Shown: positions 1 to 8,454, counted from the first letter of the stretch. The stretch is 28,360 nucleotides of DNA from Pirellulales bacterium (GCA_025924495.1 JAICIG010000032.1:1-28360); one strand, 5' to 3'. Program-made: numbers and translations. Notes: a model not told the origin generated them from the sequence alone.

Positions 1-35
1 CGGAAGAAATGGCCGACGAAGACAAAGACCAGTAG
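1..35 (+). CDS. possible C-terminal end of an upstream gene (partial)
   Basis: The frame starting at base 3 reads ten codons, EEMADEDKDQ, and stops at TAG 33-35. An acidic, hydrophilic C-terminal tail would fit the end of a gene that begins outside the window and runs in the same direction as purH. The fragment is too short to name, and an open frame of this length can arise by chance. Confidence 0.3.
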   Translation, partial: EEMADEDKDQ

Positions 36-209
36 CATTAATGCGGCGCTGCAGGGTAGGGCTGCTGATCGCTTGGATCTGTCTCTTGCCCATGGTCCCG
101 GCGCCTCTTCTGGCCGCATTCCGCTGTGGCTATATTAGCGCGTCGCTGAAGTGCGCTGCCACTGAGCGCTTGCCATTGCTGCGGCTGCTCTACACGGCGC
201 CGGGCGTGC

Positions 210-223
210 AAATCGCGCGATTT
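210..223. promoter_or_regulatory. 14-base perfect palindrome upstream of purH
   Basis: AAATCGCGCGATTT reads the same on both strands and lies 73 bases before the purH start, in the 260-base stretch (36-295) that otherwise holds no convincing gene. Position and symmetry would fit an operator. It does not match the E. coli PurR box. No convincing -35/-10 pair was found nearby, so a regulatory role is only inferred. Confidence 0.25.
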
Positions 224-295
224 TGTAGCCGGGCGATCTTTGGCTGAGACGGAGCTTCGATCGGACGAAAGAACTTTTCTTTTTGATATGCGAGT

Positions 296-1876
296 GTGAC
301 CAGCGAGATGGAATCTCCCCGGATTGAACGAGCCTTAATCAGCGTCAGCGATAAGTCGGGCCTGGCCGCTTTGGCCCGCGGATTATCGGCCGCGGGAATC
401 GAACTCTACAGCACCGGGGGAACGCGTCGTTTCCTTGAAAGCGAAGGCCTTGCCGTGCAGGATGTCGCCGCCTACACAGGCTTTCCCGAAATGATGGACG
501 GTCGGGTGAAAACGCTGCACCCCAAAGTGCATGGCGGCATTCTCTGTCGTCGCGATCATCCGCAAGATATGGCCGCGCTCAAGACGCATGGCATTGCCAG
601 CTTCGAGTTGGTGGTCGTCAACCTCTACCCCTTTGCCGCTATGGTGGCGCGGCCTGACGCGGCCGACGAAGAGGTCATTGAACAAATTGATATCGGCGGC
701 CCCTCGCTGGTGCGGGCGGCGGCCAAAAACCACGCCTTCGTGACCGTTGCGACGAGCGCTTCCCAATACGCCGCCATCCTGCAGCAGGTTTCGGCTTCGG
801 GTTGCACCAGCTACGAATTACGTCGAGAACTGGCTGGCGCCGCGTTTGCCCACACTGCCGCTTACGACACGGCGATCGCCGAATACTTCGCTCGCTCGGC
901 GAGTCGAGAGACGTTTCGCGAACACTGGCGGTTGGATCTCCAGCATAAAGAAACGCTGCGCTATGGCGAGAACCCGCATCAGCGCGCCGCATTGTATGCC
1001 GAGCCGGGGGCCTGCGGCGCCAATCTGGTTTCGGCCAGGCAGCTCAACGGCAAAGAGCTATCCTACAATAACCTGCTCGATCTCGACAGCGCGCTAGCCA
1101 TCGTCCGCAGCCTGCCCGAATCGGCCGCGGTCGTCATCAAACACAATAATCCCTGCGGGGCTGCATCGTCCGGCGAACTTGCCTTGGCCGCGCGCCGAGC
1201 GCTTGATGGCGATCCCGTGAGTGCCTTTGGCTCGGTGCTGGGTTTCAATCGCGAGGTCGACGCCGCAACCGCTGAAGTGCTGGTTGAGCCGGGTCGGTTC
1301 ATCGAGGCGATCGTCGCCCCGGCCTTCGCGCCGAGCGCTCTCGAAGTGCTGACGACCAGGCCGAAATGGAAAGCCAACGTGCGCTTGATGGAGGTCGGCG
1401 AGATCGAAGCCGAAACGCCGCGTTGGGACTACCGACGCCTGGTTGGCGGCATGTTGGTTCAAGAAGCTGACAACCGGCCCGACCCGGAAAACGAGTGGCA
1501 AGTGGTCAGCGGTCGAAAGCCGACCGATGCCGAAATGAACGATCTCCGCTTTGCCTGGGCCGTCGTTCGGCATGTCAAATCGAACGCGATCGTACTGGCC
1601 AAGGATCGCGTCTTGTTAGGAGCCGGGGCCGGTCAGATGAGCCGCGTGGACTCAGTTCAAATCGCCCTCGGCAAAGCGGGCGAGAAGGCCGCCGGCGCGG
1701 CGCTCGGTTCCGACGCCTTTTTCCCCTTCGCTGACTCGATTCAGGCGGCCGCTCGCGCCGGCGTCAAGGCGATCATCCAGCCCGGCGGATCGCGCAACGA
1801 CGGCGAGGTGATCGCGGCCTGCGACGAGCATGGTTTGGCGATGATTTTCACGGGGCGACGGCACTTCAAACACTAA
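296..1876 (+). CDS. purH: bifunctional AICAR formyltransferase / IMP cyclohydrolase
   Basis: Catalyses the last two steps of de novo purine synthesis in the cytoplasm: formylation of AICAR using 10-formyl-tetrahydrofolate, then ring closure to IMP. At 526 residues it matches the usual bacterial length of about 510-530. The N-terminal MGS-like cyclohydrolase domain shows [26 protein letters not shown] and [16 protein letters not shown]. The transformylase domain shows [19 protein letters not shown] and the catalytic-region motif KHNNPCGAA. The C-terminus closes with [14 protein letters not shown] and FTGRRHFKH, as is usual. The GTG start at 296 is taken; ATG 308 in the same frame is a possible alternative, and neither has a strong Shine-Dalgarno sequence. 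The stop abuts the trpC start with no spacer, which suggests co-transcription and coupled translation. Confidence 0.97.
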   Translation: MTSEMESPRIERALISVSDKSGLAALARGLSAAGIELYSTGGTRRFLESEGLAVQDVAAYTGFPEMMDGRVKTLHPKVHGGILCRRDHPQDMAALKTHGIASFELVVVNLYPFAAMVARPDAADEEVIEQIDIGGPSLVRAAAKNHAFVTVATSASQYAAILQQVSASGCTSYELRRELAGAAFAHTAAYDTAIAEYFARSASRETFREHWRLDLQHKETLRYGENPHQRAALYAEPGACGANLVSARQLNGKELSYNNLLDLDSALAIVRSLPESAAVVIKHNNPCGAASSGELALAARRALDGDPVSAFGSVLGFNREVDAATAEVLVEPGRFIEAIVAPAFAPSALEVLTTRPKWKANVRLMEVGEIEAETPRWDYRRLVGGMLVQEADNRPDPENEWQVVSGRKPTDAEMNDLRFAWAVVRHVKSNAIVLAKDRVLLGAGAGQMSRVDSVQIALGKAGEKAAGAALGSDAFFPFADSIQAAARAGVKAIIQPGGSRNDGEVIAACDEHGLAMIFTGRRHFKH

Positions 1877-2677
1877 ATGAGCAACATCCTCGACCAGATC
1901 GTCGCTACGAAACGTCGCGAGATCGCCGCCGCCCGCGCCGATCGATCCGAAGCGGCGCTAGTGGACGCCTTGTCGTCGGCTCCTCCCGTGCGAGATTTCT
2001 TCGCCGCCTTGGCGCAGCCGGGGCGGATCCGCCTGATCGCGGAGGTCAAGAAAGCGAGCCCGTCGAAAGGCGTGATTCGCGCCGACTTCCAGCCCGTGGA
2101 AATCGCCCGCATCTACGAAGAACATGGGGCGACGTGCCTGAGCGTGTTGACGGACGAGAAGTACTTTCAAGGCAGTCTCGAGTATCTGCGGCAAATTCGC
2201 GCCGGGACCGGTTTGCCAATATTGCGCAAGGACTTCATCCTCGATCGCTACCAGCTGCTCGAAGCGCGCGCCGCCGGCGCCGATGCCGTGTTGCTGATCG
2301 CCGAATGTCTTGATGATTGTCGGCTGCGGGCGCTGCACAACGATGCGCTTGAGCTCGGCCTGACGCCGCTCGTGGAGCTGTACGAGCCCGCCAATCTGCC
2401 CCGCGTGCTGGAAGCCGGCGCGACGCTGATTGGCGTGAACAACCGCGATCTACGGACTTTTCAGGTCGATCTGGGACACACCTTGCGGATGCGAGCCCAG
2501 ATTCCCGAAAACTGTCTGCTGGTCGGCGAGAGCGGCATTCGCACGCGGGCCGACGTCGAGCGGCTCGAGGCCGCCGGCGTTGATGCCATGCTCGTCGGCG
2601 AAAGCCTGATGGCCCAAGCCGACATCGGCGCCGCCGTCGACGAGCTGCTTGGCAGGGGATTGAAGCCTGGCGATTAG
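1877..2677 (+). CDS. trpC: indole-3-glycerol phosphate synthase
   Basis: Converts carboxyphenylamino-deoxyribulose phosphate to indole-3-glycerol phosphate in tryptophan synthesis. The 266 residues form a single (beta/alpha)8 barrel, the normal monofunctional length. Family motifs appear in order: LIAEVKKASPSKGVIR near residues 53-68 (catalytic Glu and Lys), LPILRKDFILDRYQ, AGADAVLLIAECL, GVNNRDLRTF and VGESGIRTRADV, then LVGESLM near the end. No PRAI (TrpF) domain is fused. The ATG follows the purH stop TAA directly, so ribosomes finishing purH may reinitiate here. No other trp gene is in the window, so the tryptophan pathway is at least partly dispersed in this genome. The gene ends convergently with dnaB. 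Confidence 0.96.
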   Translation: MSNILDQIVATKRREIAAARADRSEAALVDALSSAPPVRDFFAALAQPGRIRLIAEVKKASPSKGVIRADFQPVEIARIYEEHGATCLSVLTDEKYFQGSLEYLRQIRAGTGLPILRKDFILDRYQLLEARAAGADAVLLIAECLDDCRLRALHNDALELGLTPLVELYEPANLPRVLEAGATLIGVNNRDLRTFQVDLGHTLRMRAQIPENCLLVGESGIRTRADVERLEAAGVDAMLVGESLMAQADIGAAVDELLGRGLKPGD

Positions 2678-2701
2678 GATTGGCAATTAAAGAAGAATTG
2701 C

Positions 2702-2724
2702 ATCGGTCCGACTCAAAGGCCGAT
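2702..2724. terminator. weak hairpin between convergent trpC and dnaB
   Basis: ATCGGTC pairs with GGCCGAT (seven pairs including one G-T) around a nine-base loop in the 56-base gap between the two convergent stops. On the + strand it is followed only by TTCC, so the U tract is poor. It may serve trpC or both genes as a weak terminator. Confidence 0.3.
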
Positions 2725-2733
2725 TTCCATCCT

Positions 2734-4152
2734 TCAATATGATTCGGCGTTGCTGAAATCGTACTCGTCGCGAGCGAGGTTCTCGAACCGCGTATAGTCC
2801 TGGAGCCATGCGAGCTTGATGTCCCCTGTCGGTCCGTTGCGCTGTTTGGCAAGGATGATGTCGGCCTGGCCGGCGACGCGCGCCTTGTCTTCTTCGCTGT
2901 TCATGTAGTATTCATCGCGGTGGACGAACATTACGACGTCGGCGTCCTGCTCGATCGCGCCGCTCTCGCGCAAGTGGCTCAAGCGAGGCCGGTTGTCTTT
3001 TGAAACTTCAGCCTGGCGGTTGAGCTGCGCCAGACAGAGCACAGGCACCTTCAATTCGCGCGCCAGGCCCTTCAATCGGCGCGCGATTTTGGCCACTTGC
3101 TCCTGACGCGGATCGCGAGGATTATCCGGCTCGATCAATTGCAAGTAGTCGATTACGACCATGGCCAGGTTTTCACGGCGTTTCAGCCGCCGGGCCGTGG
3201 CGGCGATTTCGGTCATCGTACGGCTGGGCGTATCGTCGATGAATAACGGCGCCGTGCTCATCTTGGTCGAGGCCGTCACTAATTTGGAGCGATCGGCGGC
3301 GGAGATGAAGCCGTTGCGCAGCTTATGACCGTTGATTCGCCCATAGGCGCAGAGCATGCGCTCGGCCAGTTCCAGCCGCGACATTTCCAGGCTGACGAAC
3401 AGCACCGTCCGTCCCAGTTCGATCGCCACATGCTCGGCAATATTACTCGAAAACGCGGTTTTGCCCATACTTGGTCGAGCCGCCAGAATCAGCAGCTCGC
3501 CCTCGTGCATGCCTCCGGTCATACCATCCAGATCGGTGTAGCCGGTTGACATGCCGCCGACTCCGCCCCCTTTTTCCAAACGGGCGTCGATGCGCGTCAG
3601 CGCCTCGTGCAGCACGTCTTGCAGCGCGGCCAATTCGCCCGCGCCTTGGTCCTCGAGAATCCGGAACACCCGCTCTTCCGCACGGGAAAGCAGTTCGCGA
3701 CTCTCCAAGGATTGATCGTAGGCGTCGCGAAGAATCTCCGTGCTGGCGTGAATCAACGACCGCAACGTAGCTTTGTCGCGGACGATTTGTCCGTAATACA
3801 CGGCGTTCGCGGCAGTCGGCACCGCATCGGCCACTTCGGCCAGATAGGCCAGGCCGCCGATCGCCTCGAGGTCGCCCGACTTCTTCAGCCGTTCGTGCAA
3901 CAACGTGGCGTCGATCCGCAGACCGTCATTGTGCATCGCCAACAAGTGGTTGTAGAGCACCTGATGATGAGGCGAATAGAAGTCGGCCGGCTTGAGCAGC
4001 AGAGCGACCTCGTCGCAGAGTTCCGGATCCAGCAGCAGGCTTCCCAGCACGCCCCGTTCGGCTTCCAAGTTTTGCGGCGGAGCACGCTCGAACAACTCAG
4101 ACGAGGCCCGCGCCGGAGCGGGCCGATCGTCGATTCGCTGGAAAGTAGCCAT
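2734..4152 (-). CDS. dnaB: replicative DNA helicase DnaB
   Basis: Hexameric 5'-3' helicase that unwinds DNA at the replication fork. From ATG 4152 it has 472 residues, normal for DnaB. The N-terminal domain (about residues 22-125) begins with PPQNLEAERGVLGSLLLD, and the RecA-like C-terminal domain begins near 200. Walker A is ARPSMGKT (K231, T232), Walker B lies in MVVIDYLQLI, and downstream motifs LAQLNRQAE and LRESGAIEQDADVVMFVHR are all present. No intein or large insertion is seen. An open frame extends upstream to 4203, but ATG 4152 is preceded by GGAGG (4164-4168 on the complement) at 11 bases, and the family N-terminus does not include the extra 17 residues. A terminator upstream (4251-4294) suggests it has its own promoter rather than read-through from rplI. 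Confidence 0.97.
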   Translation of the reverse strand: MATFQRIDDRPAPARASSELFERAPPQNLEAERGVLGSLLLDPELCDEVALLLKPADFYSPHHQVLYNHLLAMHNDGLRIDATLLHERLKKSGDLEAIGGLAYLAEVADAVPTAANAVYYGQIVRDKATLRSLIHASTEILRDAYDQSLESRELLSRAEERVFRILEDQGAGELAALQDVLHEALTRIDARLEKGGGVGGMSTGYTDLDGMTGGMHEGELLILAARPSMGKTAFSSNIAEHVAIELGRTVLFVSLEMSRLELAERMLCAYGRINGHKLRNGFISAADRSKLVTASTKMSTAPLFIDDTPSRTMTEIAATARRLKRRENLAMVVIDYLQLIEPDNPRDPRQEQVAKIARRLKGLARELKVPVLCLAQLNRQAEVSKDNRPRLSHLRESGAIEQDADVVMFVHRDEYYMNSEEDKARVAGQADIILAKQRNGPTGDIKLAWLQDYTRFENLARDEYDFSNAESY

Positions 4153-4250
4153 CGGCCTGGAAACCTCCATGTATGCTGCTGGCGCGCCCGCATGACGCCG
4201 CATGTTGTTCTACCATGGCGCGGGGAAATGCGGAAACGGCCATAGCCAAA

Positions 4251-4294
4251 AGTAAAAAGCCAGGAACCACAACTTGCTGGCGGCTCCTGGCTTT
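4251..4294 (-). terminator. intrinsic terminator of the rplY-rplI operon
   Basis: AAAGCCAGGA (4256-4265) and TCCTGGCTTT (4285-4294) are a perfect ten-base inverted repeat with a 19-base loop. Read on the minus strand, the stem ends in TTT and continues TTACTTTTGG. It lies 66 bases beyond the rplI stop and before dnaB. This is the clearest Rho-independent terminator in the window. Confidence 0.8.
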
Positions 4295-4360
4295 GTGAAC
4301 TGCGAAGGATTACAGACGCCCAAGCGAACGGCGTTACGCTGGCGACTGCAATCAAGGCGG

Positions 4361-4969
4361 CTAGCCCTTTTTCGGCTCCGGCGGCGACGCCGATTTGGCT
4401 TCTGCGGGCTTCTTGGGTTCGGGCGTTTCCTCGCCGACCGTTGGCACGACCCAGACTTTCAGCTCGGCCTCAATTTCGTGGCCCAGATGGATCAGTACGG
4501 TGTACAGACCCAGTTCCTTGAGCGGACCGCGGAGCCGAACCTGGTCGGTGGTGATTGTGATGTCGGCCTTCTTGAGCGCGTTGACGATGTCGTTGGCGCC
4601 GACCGAACCGTAAAGATGGCCTTCGTCGTTGGCGTTGGCCTCGATCGTCACGCTCTGGCGGCCCAGCTCTTCGGCCTGGGTCCGCAACCCGGCCAGTCGA
4701 GAGTTCTGAATCTCTTGCAGCCGAGCGCGGTGCTTCTCGATCATCCGCTTGTGATGGTCGGTGGCGAGCGCCGCCAGTCCCTGCGGCAAGAGGTAGTTGC
4801 GAGCGAAGCCCGGTTTGACCGAGACCACATCTCCCTGCTTGCCGAGATGATCGACGGATTGAATCAGCATCAGCTCGATTCCGCCGTGGGGACCGCGCGG
4901 CAACCGCTTGCTGGCGCGATGGGCCTTCCGCTTTTGAGCCTGGTCTAATTTATTACTAAGCTTGGGCAT
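4361..4969 (-). CDS. rplI: 50S ribosomal protein L9 with N- and C-terminal extensions
   Basis: Large-subunit protein at the base of the L1 stalk that binds 23S rRNA. From ATG 4969 it has 202 residues, against about 149 in E. coli. The conserved N-terminal domain aligns from about residue 31: LIQSVDHLGKQGDVVSV, then the hallmark PGFARNYLLPQGLA, then a long connecting helix and the C-terminal domain. About 30 basic residues (Lys/Arg-rich, ending LPRGPHGG) precede the canonical start, and a Pro/Glu/Lys tail follows. The start is chosen because GGAAA lies just upstream and the 16 residues reached from 5017 look unrelated. It is the last gene of the operon, 104 bases after ssb, and rpsR is missing from that gap. 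Confidence 0.94.
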   Translation of the reverse strand: MPKLSNKLDQAQKRKAHRASKRLPRGPHGGIELMLIQSVDHLGKQGDVVSVKPGFARNYLLPQGLAALATDHHKRMIEKHRARLQEIQNSRLAGLRTQAEELGRQSVTIEANANDEGHLYGSVGANDIVNALKKADITITTDQVRLRGPLKELGLYTVLIHLGHEIEAELKVWVVPTVGEETPEPKKPAEAKSASPPEPKKG

Positions 4970-5028
4970 GACGAGTTTCCAACTAATGCTATGGTCCGAT
5001 TGATTCCGCAACGGCATCGCTCGCCGTC

Positions 5029-5068
5029 GCTGATTTCATTCAAGCAGGCGACAGACCTGCTGATTTCA
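5029..5068 (-). repeat. 10-base direct repeat and hairpin between ssb and rplI
   Basis: GCTGATTTCA occurs at 5029-5038 and again at 5059-5068. Between and overlapping them, AGCAGG (5043-5048) and CCTGCT (5056-5061) form a perfect six-pair hairpin with a seven-base loop. On the minus strand no U run follows, so it is not a good terminator. It could be an mRNA processing or stability element, or the scar of a lost gene. Confidence 0.4.
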
Positions 5069-5073
5069 CTGAC

Positions 5074-5574
5074 TTAAAACGGGATGTCATCGTCTTGCTG
5101 ACCGCCCGAGGGCGATCCGCTCGGCTCTCCGTAATGATCCGAAGAGCCGCCGAACTCTGATTCATCAAAGGCCGGCGCGCCGCGGCCGCCGCCTGCAGTT
5201 CTGGCTCCGCCGCCACCCCCGCCGGGTCCGCCGCCTCCGCCCGACTTGCCGCCCAGCAACTGCATCCGCTCGCCGACCACGCGAAGTTTGGAGCGTTTCT
5301 GGCCTTCTTTATCCTGCCATTGATCGAGCTTGAGTCTGCCTTCGATCAAGATCGGAGAACCTTTGCTGCAATATTCGGTGGCCACTTCGGCCGTGCGTCC
5401 CCAGAGCGTGATGTCGACGAAGGTCGTTTCGTCGACCCATTCGCCGTTGGCTCCTTTTCGCCGGTCGTTGACGGCCAGGCCGATCTCAGTCACCGCGGTG
5501 CCGCTCGGGGTGTAACGCAACTCGGGATCCCGCGTCAGATTGCCGAGCAAGATCACTCGATTAAAGCTGGCCAT
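5074..5574 (-). CDS. ssb: single-stranded DNA-binding protein
   Basis: Coats single-stranded DNA during replication, recombination and repair. The 166 residues consist of an OB fold (about 1-110) opening with [20 protein letters not shown], with VNDRRK and the [16 protein letters not shown] stretch. A glycine-rich flexible linker follows, and the acidic C-terminal tip DDDIPF is the conserved peptide that recruits partner proteins. Length and layout are typical of bacterial SSB. ATG 5574 has a GAGGGG-type ribosome site a few bases upstream. It lies 32 bases after rpsF and is presumably co-transcribed with it, the usual pairing. Confidence 0.97.
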   Translation of the reverse strand: MASFNRVILLGNLTRDPELRYTPSGTAVTEIGLAVNDRRKGANGEWVDETTFVDITLWGRTAEVATEYCSKGSPILIEGRLKLDQWQDKEGQKRSKLRVVGERMQLLGGKSGGGGGPGGGGGGARTAGGGRGAPAFDESEFGGSSDHYGEPSGSPSGGQQDDDIPF

Positions 5575-5606
5575 AGTCCCCCCTCGCTTCTTCGTGGCGA
5601 CGACGA

Positions 5607-6032
5607 TTAATTATTCAGTTCTGCGACTTCTTCTTCACCCTCGATAATGACCGGTTCAGGTTTGGCCGGTTCGGGGCGACGGCTCCTGGCAAGATCGGCG
5701 CCTGCGCTCTGGGCGTGGCTCACCAAGGCATCGACAATTCGCGGGTCGACTTTCAGCGTCAACGAACGCAAGATGCTGTCGCTCAACTGAAACTCGCGCT
5801 CGAGCGTCACCAACTGCCGGCTGTCAAGCTTGAAATAGGTCAGCCAGTAGGTGCCTTTGCGCTGCCCGTTGATCGGATAGGCGAGGCGACGTTCTTCCCA
5901 TAATCGGCTCACGAGCACTTCGCCGCCTAACTTGGCGACGACCTCGGCGATCTGCCCGGAAACTCCGACCGGATCGCGGCCGTAACGATTGGAATCGAAA
6001 ATAAACAAGCCTTCGTAGACGTTTTGCGCCAA
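5607..6032 (-). CDS. rpsF: 30S ribosomal protein S6
   Basis: Small-subunit protein of the central domain that normally pairs with S18. The 141 residues show the S6 fold motifs [31 protein letters not shown] and the [18 protein letters not shown] segment, then a charged tail. The start codon is TTG at 6032: GAGGAG lies about eight bases upstream on the coding strand and the encoded sequence opens [10 protein letters not shown] as expected. A weak start in a ribosomal protein gene is unusual but the match to the family N-terminus supports it. It lies between pth (67 bases upstream) and ssb (32 bases downstream). Confidence 0.95.
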   Translation of the reverse strand: MAQNVYEGLFIFDSNRYGRDPVGVSGQIAEVVAKLGGEVLVSRLWEERRLAYPINGQRKGTYWLTYFKLDSRQLVTLEREFQLSDSILRSLTLKVDPRIVDALVSHAQSAGADLARSRRPEPAKPEPVIIEGEEEVAELNN

Positions 6033-6099
6033 GAGTTCACTCCTCGTACTTTTGCGATCCGTAGTCTGCTTTTGTAAGCTTTGAATGTATTGTGTTGAA

Positions 6100-6660
6100 T
6101 CAAGCGTTGAATCGGTTCATGCAGGCTTCGACCCCTTCGCGAGCCCACACGATCACGGCGTCAGTCGCTCGCCAGACCGCCGCATCAACCTCGCTCCGTT
6201 CCGCTTTGCTGAACTTCCCGAGCACGTAGTCGGCCGCGTCCCAGCCTTGGGGCGGCTGACCGATGCCGATCCGCAGCCGGGCGAAATCTTCGCCGCCCAA
6301 GCAACGGATAATGTCATCCAGGCCCTTTTGCCCCCCCGACGAGCCTTTGGCTCGAAAGCGGAGCTTAGCCAGCGGGAGATTGAGATCGTCGCAGACGACC
6401 AGCAAATCCCGATTGGCCAACTTATAAAAATCGCGAGCCTGCACGACGCTCGTGCCGCTCTTGTTCATGAACGTGTGCGGACAAAGCAACACGGCCCGCT
6501 CACCGTTCAAATTCGCGTCGGCGACCTCGCCCTGAAAGTTCGACCGGCTGCCGCCGCTGCTGTGCAACCGAGCCAGTTCCGCAATCACCTCAAAACCGAC
6601 ATTGTGCCGCGTCTGCTGGTATTTGCGGCCGGGATTGCCCAGTCCAACGACCAATTTCAT
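6100..6660 (-). CDS. pth: peptidyl-tRNA hydrolase
   Basis: Cleaves the ester bond of peptidyl-tRNAs released prematurely from ribosomes, recycling tRNA. The 186 residues match the usual length of about 190. The active-site set is visible: N9 in GLGNPGRKY, H19 in RHNVGF, N66 in TFMNKSG and D91/D92 in VVCDDLNLPLAKLRFR, followed by GSSGGQKGLDDI. It starts 13 bases after the rplY stop, so the two are almost certainly co-transcribed; the rplY-pth order is widespread in bacteria. Confidence 0.97.
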   Translation of the reverse strand: MKLVVGLGNPGRKYQQTRHNVGFEVIAELARLHSSGGSRSNFQGEVADANLNGERAVLLCPHTFMNKSGTSVVQARDFYKLANRDLLVVCDDLNLPLAKLRFRAKGSSGGQKGLDDIIRCLGGEDFARLRIGIGQPPQGWDAADYVLGKFSKAERSEVDAAVWRATDAVIVWAREGVEACMNRFNA

Positions 6661-6673
6661 GGGCTCGCCAGCC

Positions 6674-7294
6674 TTACTCCTCCTCTTCCTCTTCCGCCTT
6701 GCGGCCGATCACTTCGGGCTCGGCGCCCTCGGCAGATACTTCTTCTTCTGCCTCGGCCTTCGGCTCGGCGCACTGCACGATCAGCGTCTCCGGATCGGAG
6801 AGCAGCGTTACGCCCGGCGGCAACTCGATGTCGCCTGCCGTCAGAGTATCGCCCAATTTCAAGTCATTGATGCTCAAGTGCAGTTTGTCCGGCATCGAGG
6901 TCACCAGGCATTCGGCGGAAACTTCGTGCACCAACTGCGTCACGACGCCGCCGTCTCTGACGCCCGGCGCCTCACCGCGCAAATCAATCGTCAGTTCGAC
7001 CTCGACCTTTTCGTCGGCCGAGACGCGGGTGAAATCAACGTGCAGCACTTCCAGGCCGTAGGTGTCCCATTGAAGCTCGCGAATAAAAGCCTTCTCCGTA
7101 ACCGCGCCCGTCAAGTCGACGACGCGAGCGCCGTGGCGGACCACCGCCTGCACCTGGTCGGCCGGGGCCGATAGGCTCATGTTTTGTTCGCCATGTCCGT
7201 ACAGCACCACAGGCACTTTTCCTGCATCACGAAGACGCCGAGCGTTCCGCTTGCCCAGACTGTCGCGCCGCTCGACCTTCAACACTTCCGACAT
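6674..7294 (-). CDS. rplY: 50S ribosomal protein L25 / general stress protein Ctc
   Basis: 5S rRNA-binding protein of the long Ctc (TL5) type. The 206 residues comprise an N-terminal L25 domain (LKVERRDSLGKRNARRLRDAGKVPVVLYG), a C-terminal TL5-type beta domain (DFTRVSADEKVEVELTIDLRGEAPGV, then SMPDKLHLSINDLKLGDTL) and a very acidic tail that ends in a run of Glu. The start ATG 7294 is preceded by AAGGATAGG. It is the first gene of a minus-strand operon running pth, rpsF, ssb, rplI. Confidence 0.95.
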   Translation of the reverse strand: MSEVLKVERRDSLGKRNARRLRDAGKVPVVLYGHGEQNMSLSAPADQVQAVVRHGARVVDLTGAVTEKAFIRELQWDTYGLEVLHVDFTRVSADEKVEVELTIDLRGEAPGVRDGGVVTQLVHEVSAECLVTSMPDKLHLSINDLKLGDTLTAGDIELPPGVTLLSDPETLIVQCAEPKAEAEEEVSAEGAEPEVIGRKAEEEEEE

Positions 7295-7590
7295 GACCTA
7301 TCCTTAATGCCTGTTATTACTTGCAGGTGCGTATTACAGCGCCTCGCGGCCTGCTTCCGCCACCAGACGCCTATTCTCGATATTTCGAATCTCGCTATTT
7401 TGCCCGAATCGATCGCGATTGCAACCCCATTCGCCCATGAAATTGGCGTTTGAGAACTGCCAGAATCACCGTTTGGTGAACCATCCGTGGCGTTCAATGG
7501 GTCGGGTTGACCGCCGACAATAACGTAAGCAGGATGCCAAACCGGTTGAATCACGAATCCTGGCAATTGGCGTCGTTTAGCGAAAATTGG
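7295..7590 (-). other. intergenic leader upstream of rplY
   Basis: Roughly 300 bases with no convincing gene. It must hold the promoter of the rplY operon, but no good -35/-10 pair stands out. A small hairpin (TCACC, four-base loop, GGTGA) occurs near 7466-7479. The open frame crossing this stretch on the minus strand overlaps the rplY start and lacks family features. Confidence 0.4.
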
Positions 7591-7618
7591 CAGACCGGAG
7601 GCGGACCGCCTCGGTCTG
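7591..7618 (-). terminator. hairpin terminator after the zinc-ribbon gene
   Basis: CAGACC (7591-7596) pairs with GGTCTG (7613-7618), and with a one-base bulge the stem continues GAGGC/GCCTC to give 11 pairs with a five-base loop. On the minus strand it begins eight bases after the stop of the zinc-ribbon gene and is followed by CCAATTTTCG, a short and imperfect U tract. It probably ends that transcript. Confidence 0.6.
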
Positions 7619-7626
7619 GGCTGCGG

Positions 7627-8454
7627 CTAGTCGGAGGTAAGCCACTCGTAACTCCAGAACGGATTACCGCACTGCGGGCATTTCTCCTCATTGGCCAGCA
7701 CGCGACCGTGGCAGCTAGGACAATCGTGGATGCCCGGCAAGATGGCAATCTGTCGCTTTCGAGCCGCTTCGGCGGCAACGTGGTCGCCAAATGCCAGCGA
7801 GGTCGCCGCGGATACCGCTAAGGGAAAAAGCCGGTAGATGACGAGCGGAGCATGCCCCGCTTCCGGCAAGCTGCGTTCCAGGATTTGGGCGAACGCCCGT
7901 CGCCGATTGTCGGCCGACCTGGCCAGATAATAAGAAAAGCGGTTCGCCACTGCGGCATTTTGGCAGGCGTCCCCCAGGCGAAGCCGCGCGAGCCAGTCCA
8001 AATAGCCACTGCCGCTTGCTTGCAGATAGTTCATATCCGCGACGGTCGCGGCCGACTCGGCGATTTGATACAGCTCGATTTCGTTTCGCCCGAGTTCGGG
8101 TTGCCTGAGCGCAGCGGCCGACACGAGCATTGAGTCGAGGCCGATTCTTTGCTCGACGTCTCCATGCACTCGAGTGTAGAGCAGATCGCGAAGAGCGCTG
8201 AGTCCATCGGCCAGCGAATTAACTACCTGCGCGCCATCCTGGCGCTGGAACTGTCGATCAAACTCCGCCGCCGCCGTGGCGCGCCGTTGAACCCGTTCGT
8301 CCTGGCCCGTCTTTTCCTCTTGACCGCCGGTTTCGCGTTGCTCGGCGCCCATCGATTGCTCGCTCGTTTGCTGAAATGCCAGCCTGTATCTCGTTCCCTG
8401 CCTCTTCAACAATAATTGGTTGCCGCGGCGAATGCCAGCAATCGGGTCTTCCAC
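7627..8454 (-). CDS. zinc-ribbon protein of unknown function
   Basis: A 275-residue protein that I cannot assign to a named family. The C-terminal 35 residues hold a clear rubredoxin-type zinc ribbon, with CPSC and CPQC knuckles 13 residues apart, ending in PFWSYEWLTSD. The middle is Ala-rich and helical, and a hydrophobic helix (LVIYRLFPLAVSAATSLAF) lies just before the ribbon. The first 90 residues are Gln/Arg/Glu-rich and of low complexity. The start used is GTG 8454; a shorter form beginning at the internal MGAEQRE is possible. A hairpin terminator follows. The 293 bases upstream, 8455-8747, show no gene or clear promoter. Confidence 0.7.
   Translation of the reverse strand: MEDPIAGIRRGNQLLLKRQGTRYRLAFQQTSEQSMGAEQRETGGQEEKTGQDERVQRRATAAAEFDRQFQRQDGAQVVNSLADGLSALRDLLYTRVHGDVEQRIGLDSMLVSAAALRQPELGRNEIELYQIAESAATVADMNYLQASGSGYLDWLARLRLGDACQNAAVANRFSYYLARSADNRRRAFAQILERSLPEAGHAPLVIYRLFPLAVSAATSLAFGDHVAAEAARKRQIAILPGIHDCPSCHGRVLANEEKCPQCGNPFWSYEWLTSD

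Noticed and set aside
41..247. 68-codon open frame with a signal-peptide-like start between the window edge and purH
   Set aside because: No ribosome site, the sequence after the hydrophobic stretch is not protein-like, and the palindrome at 210-223 lies inside it; more likely leader DNA.
4153..4203. Longer DnaB beginning at 4203
   Set aside because: The GGAGG ribosome site lies inside the extra segment and the added residues do not match the family.
3607..4245. 212-codon plus-strand frame antisense to dnaB
   Set aside because: Antisense to a gene with full DnaB motifs; no recognisable domain.
7279..7566. 95-codon minus-strand frame overlapping the rplY start
   Set aside because: Overlaps the first codons of rplY in another frame, has no family features and sits where the rplY promoter must be.
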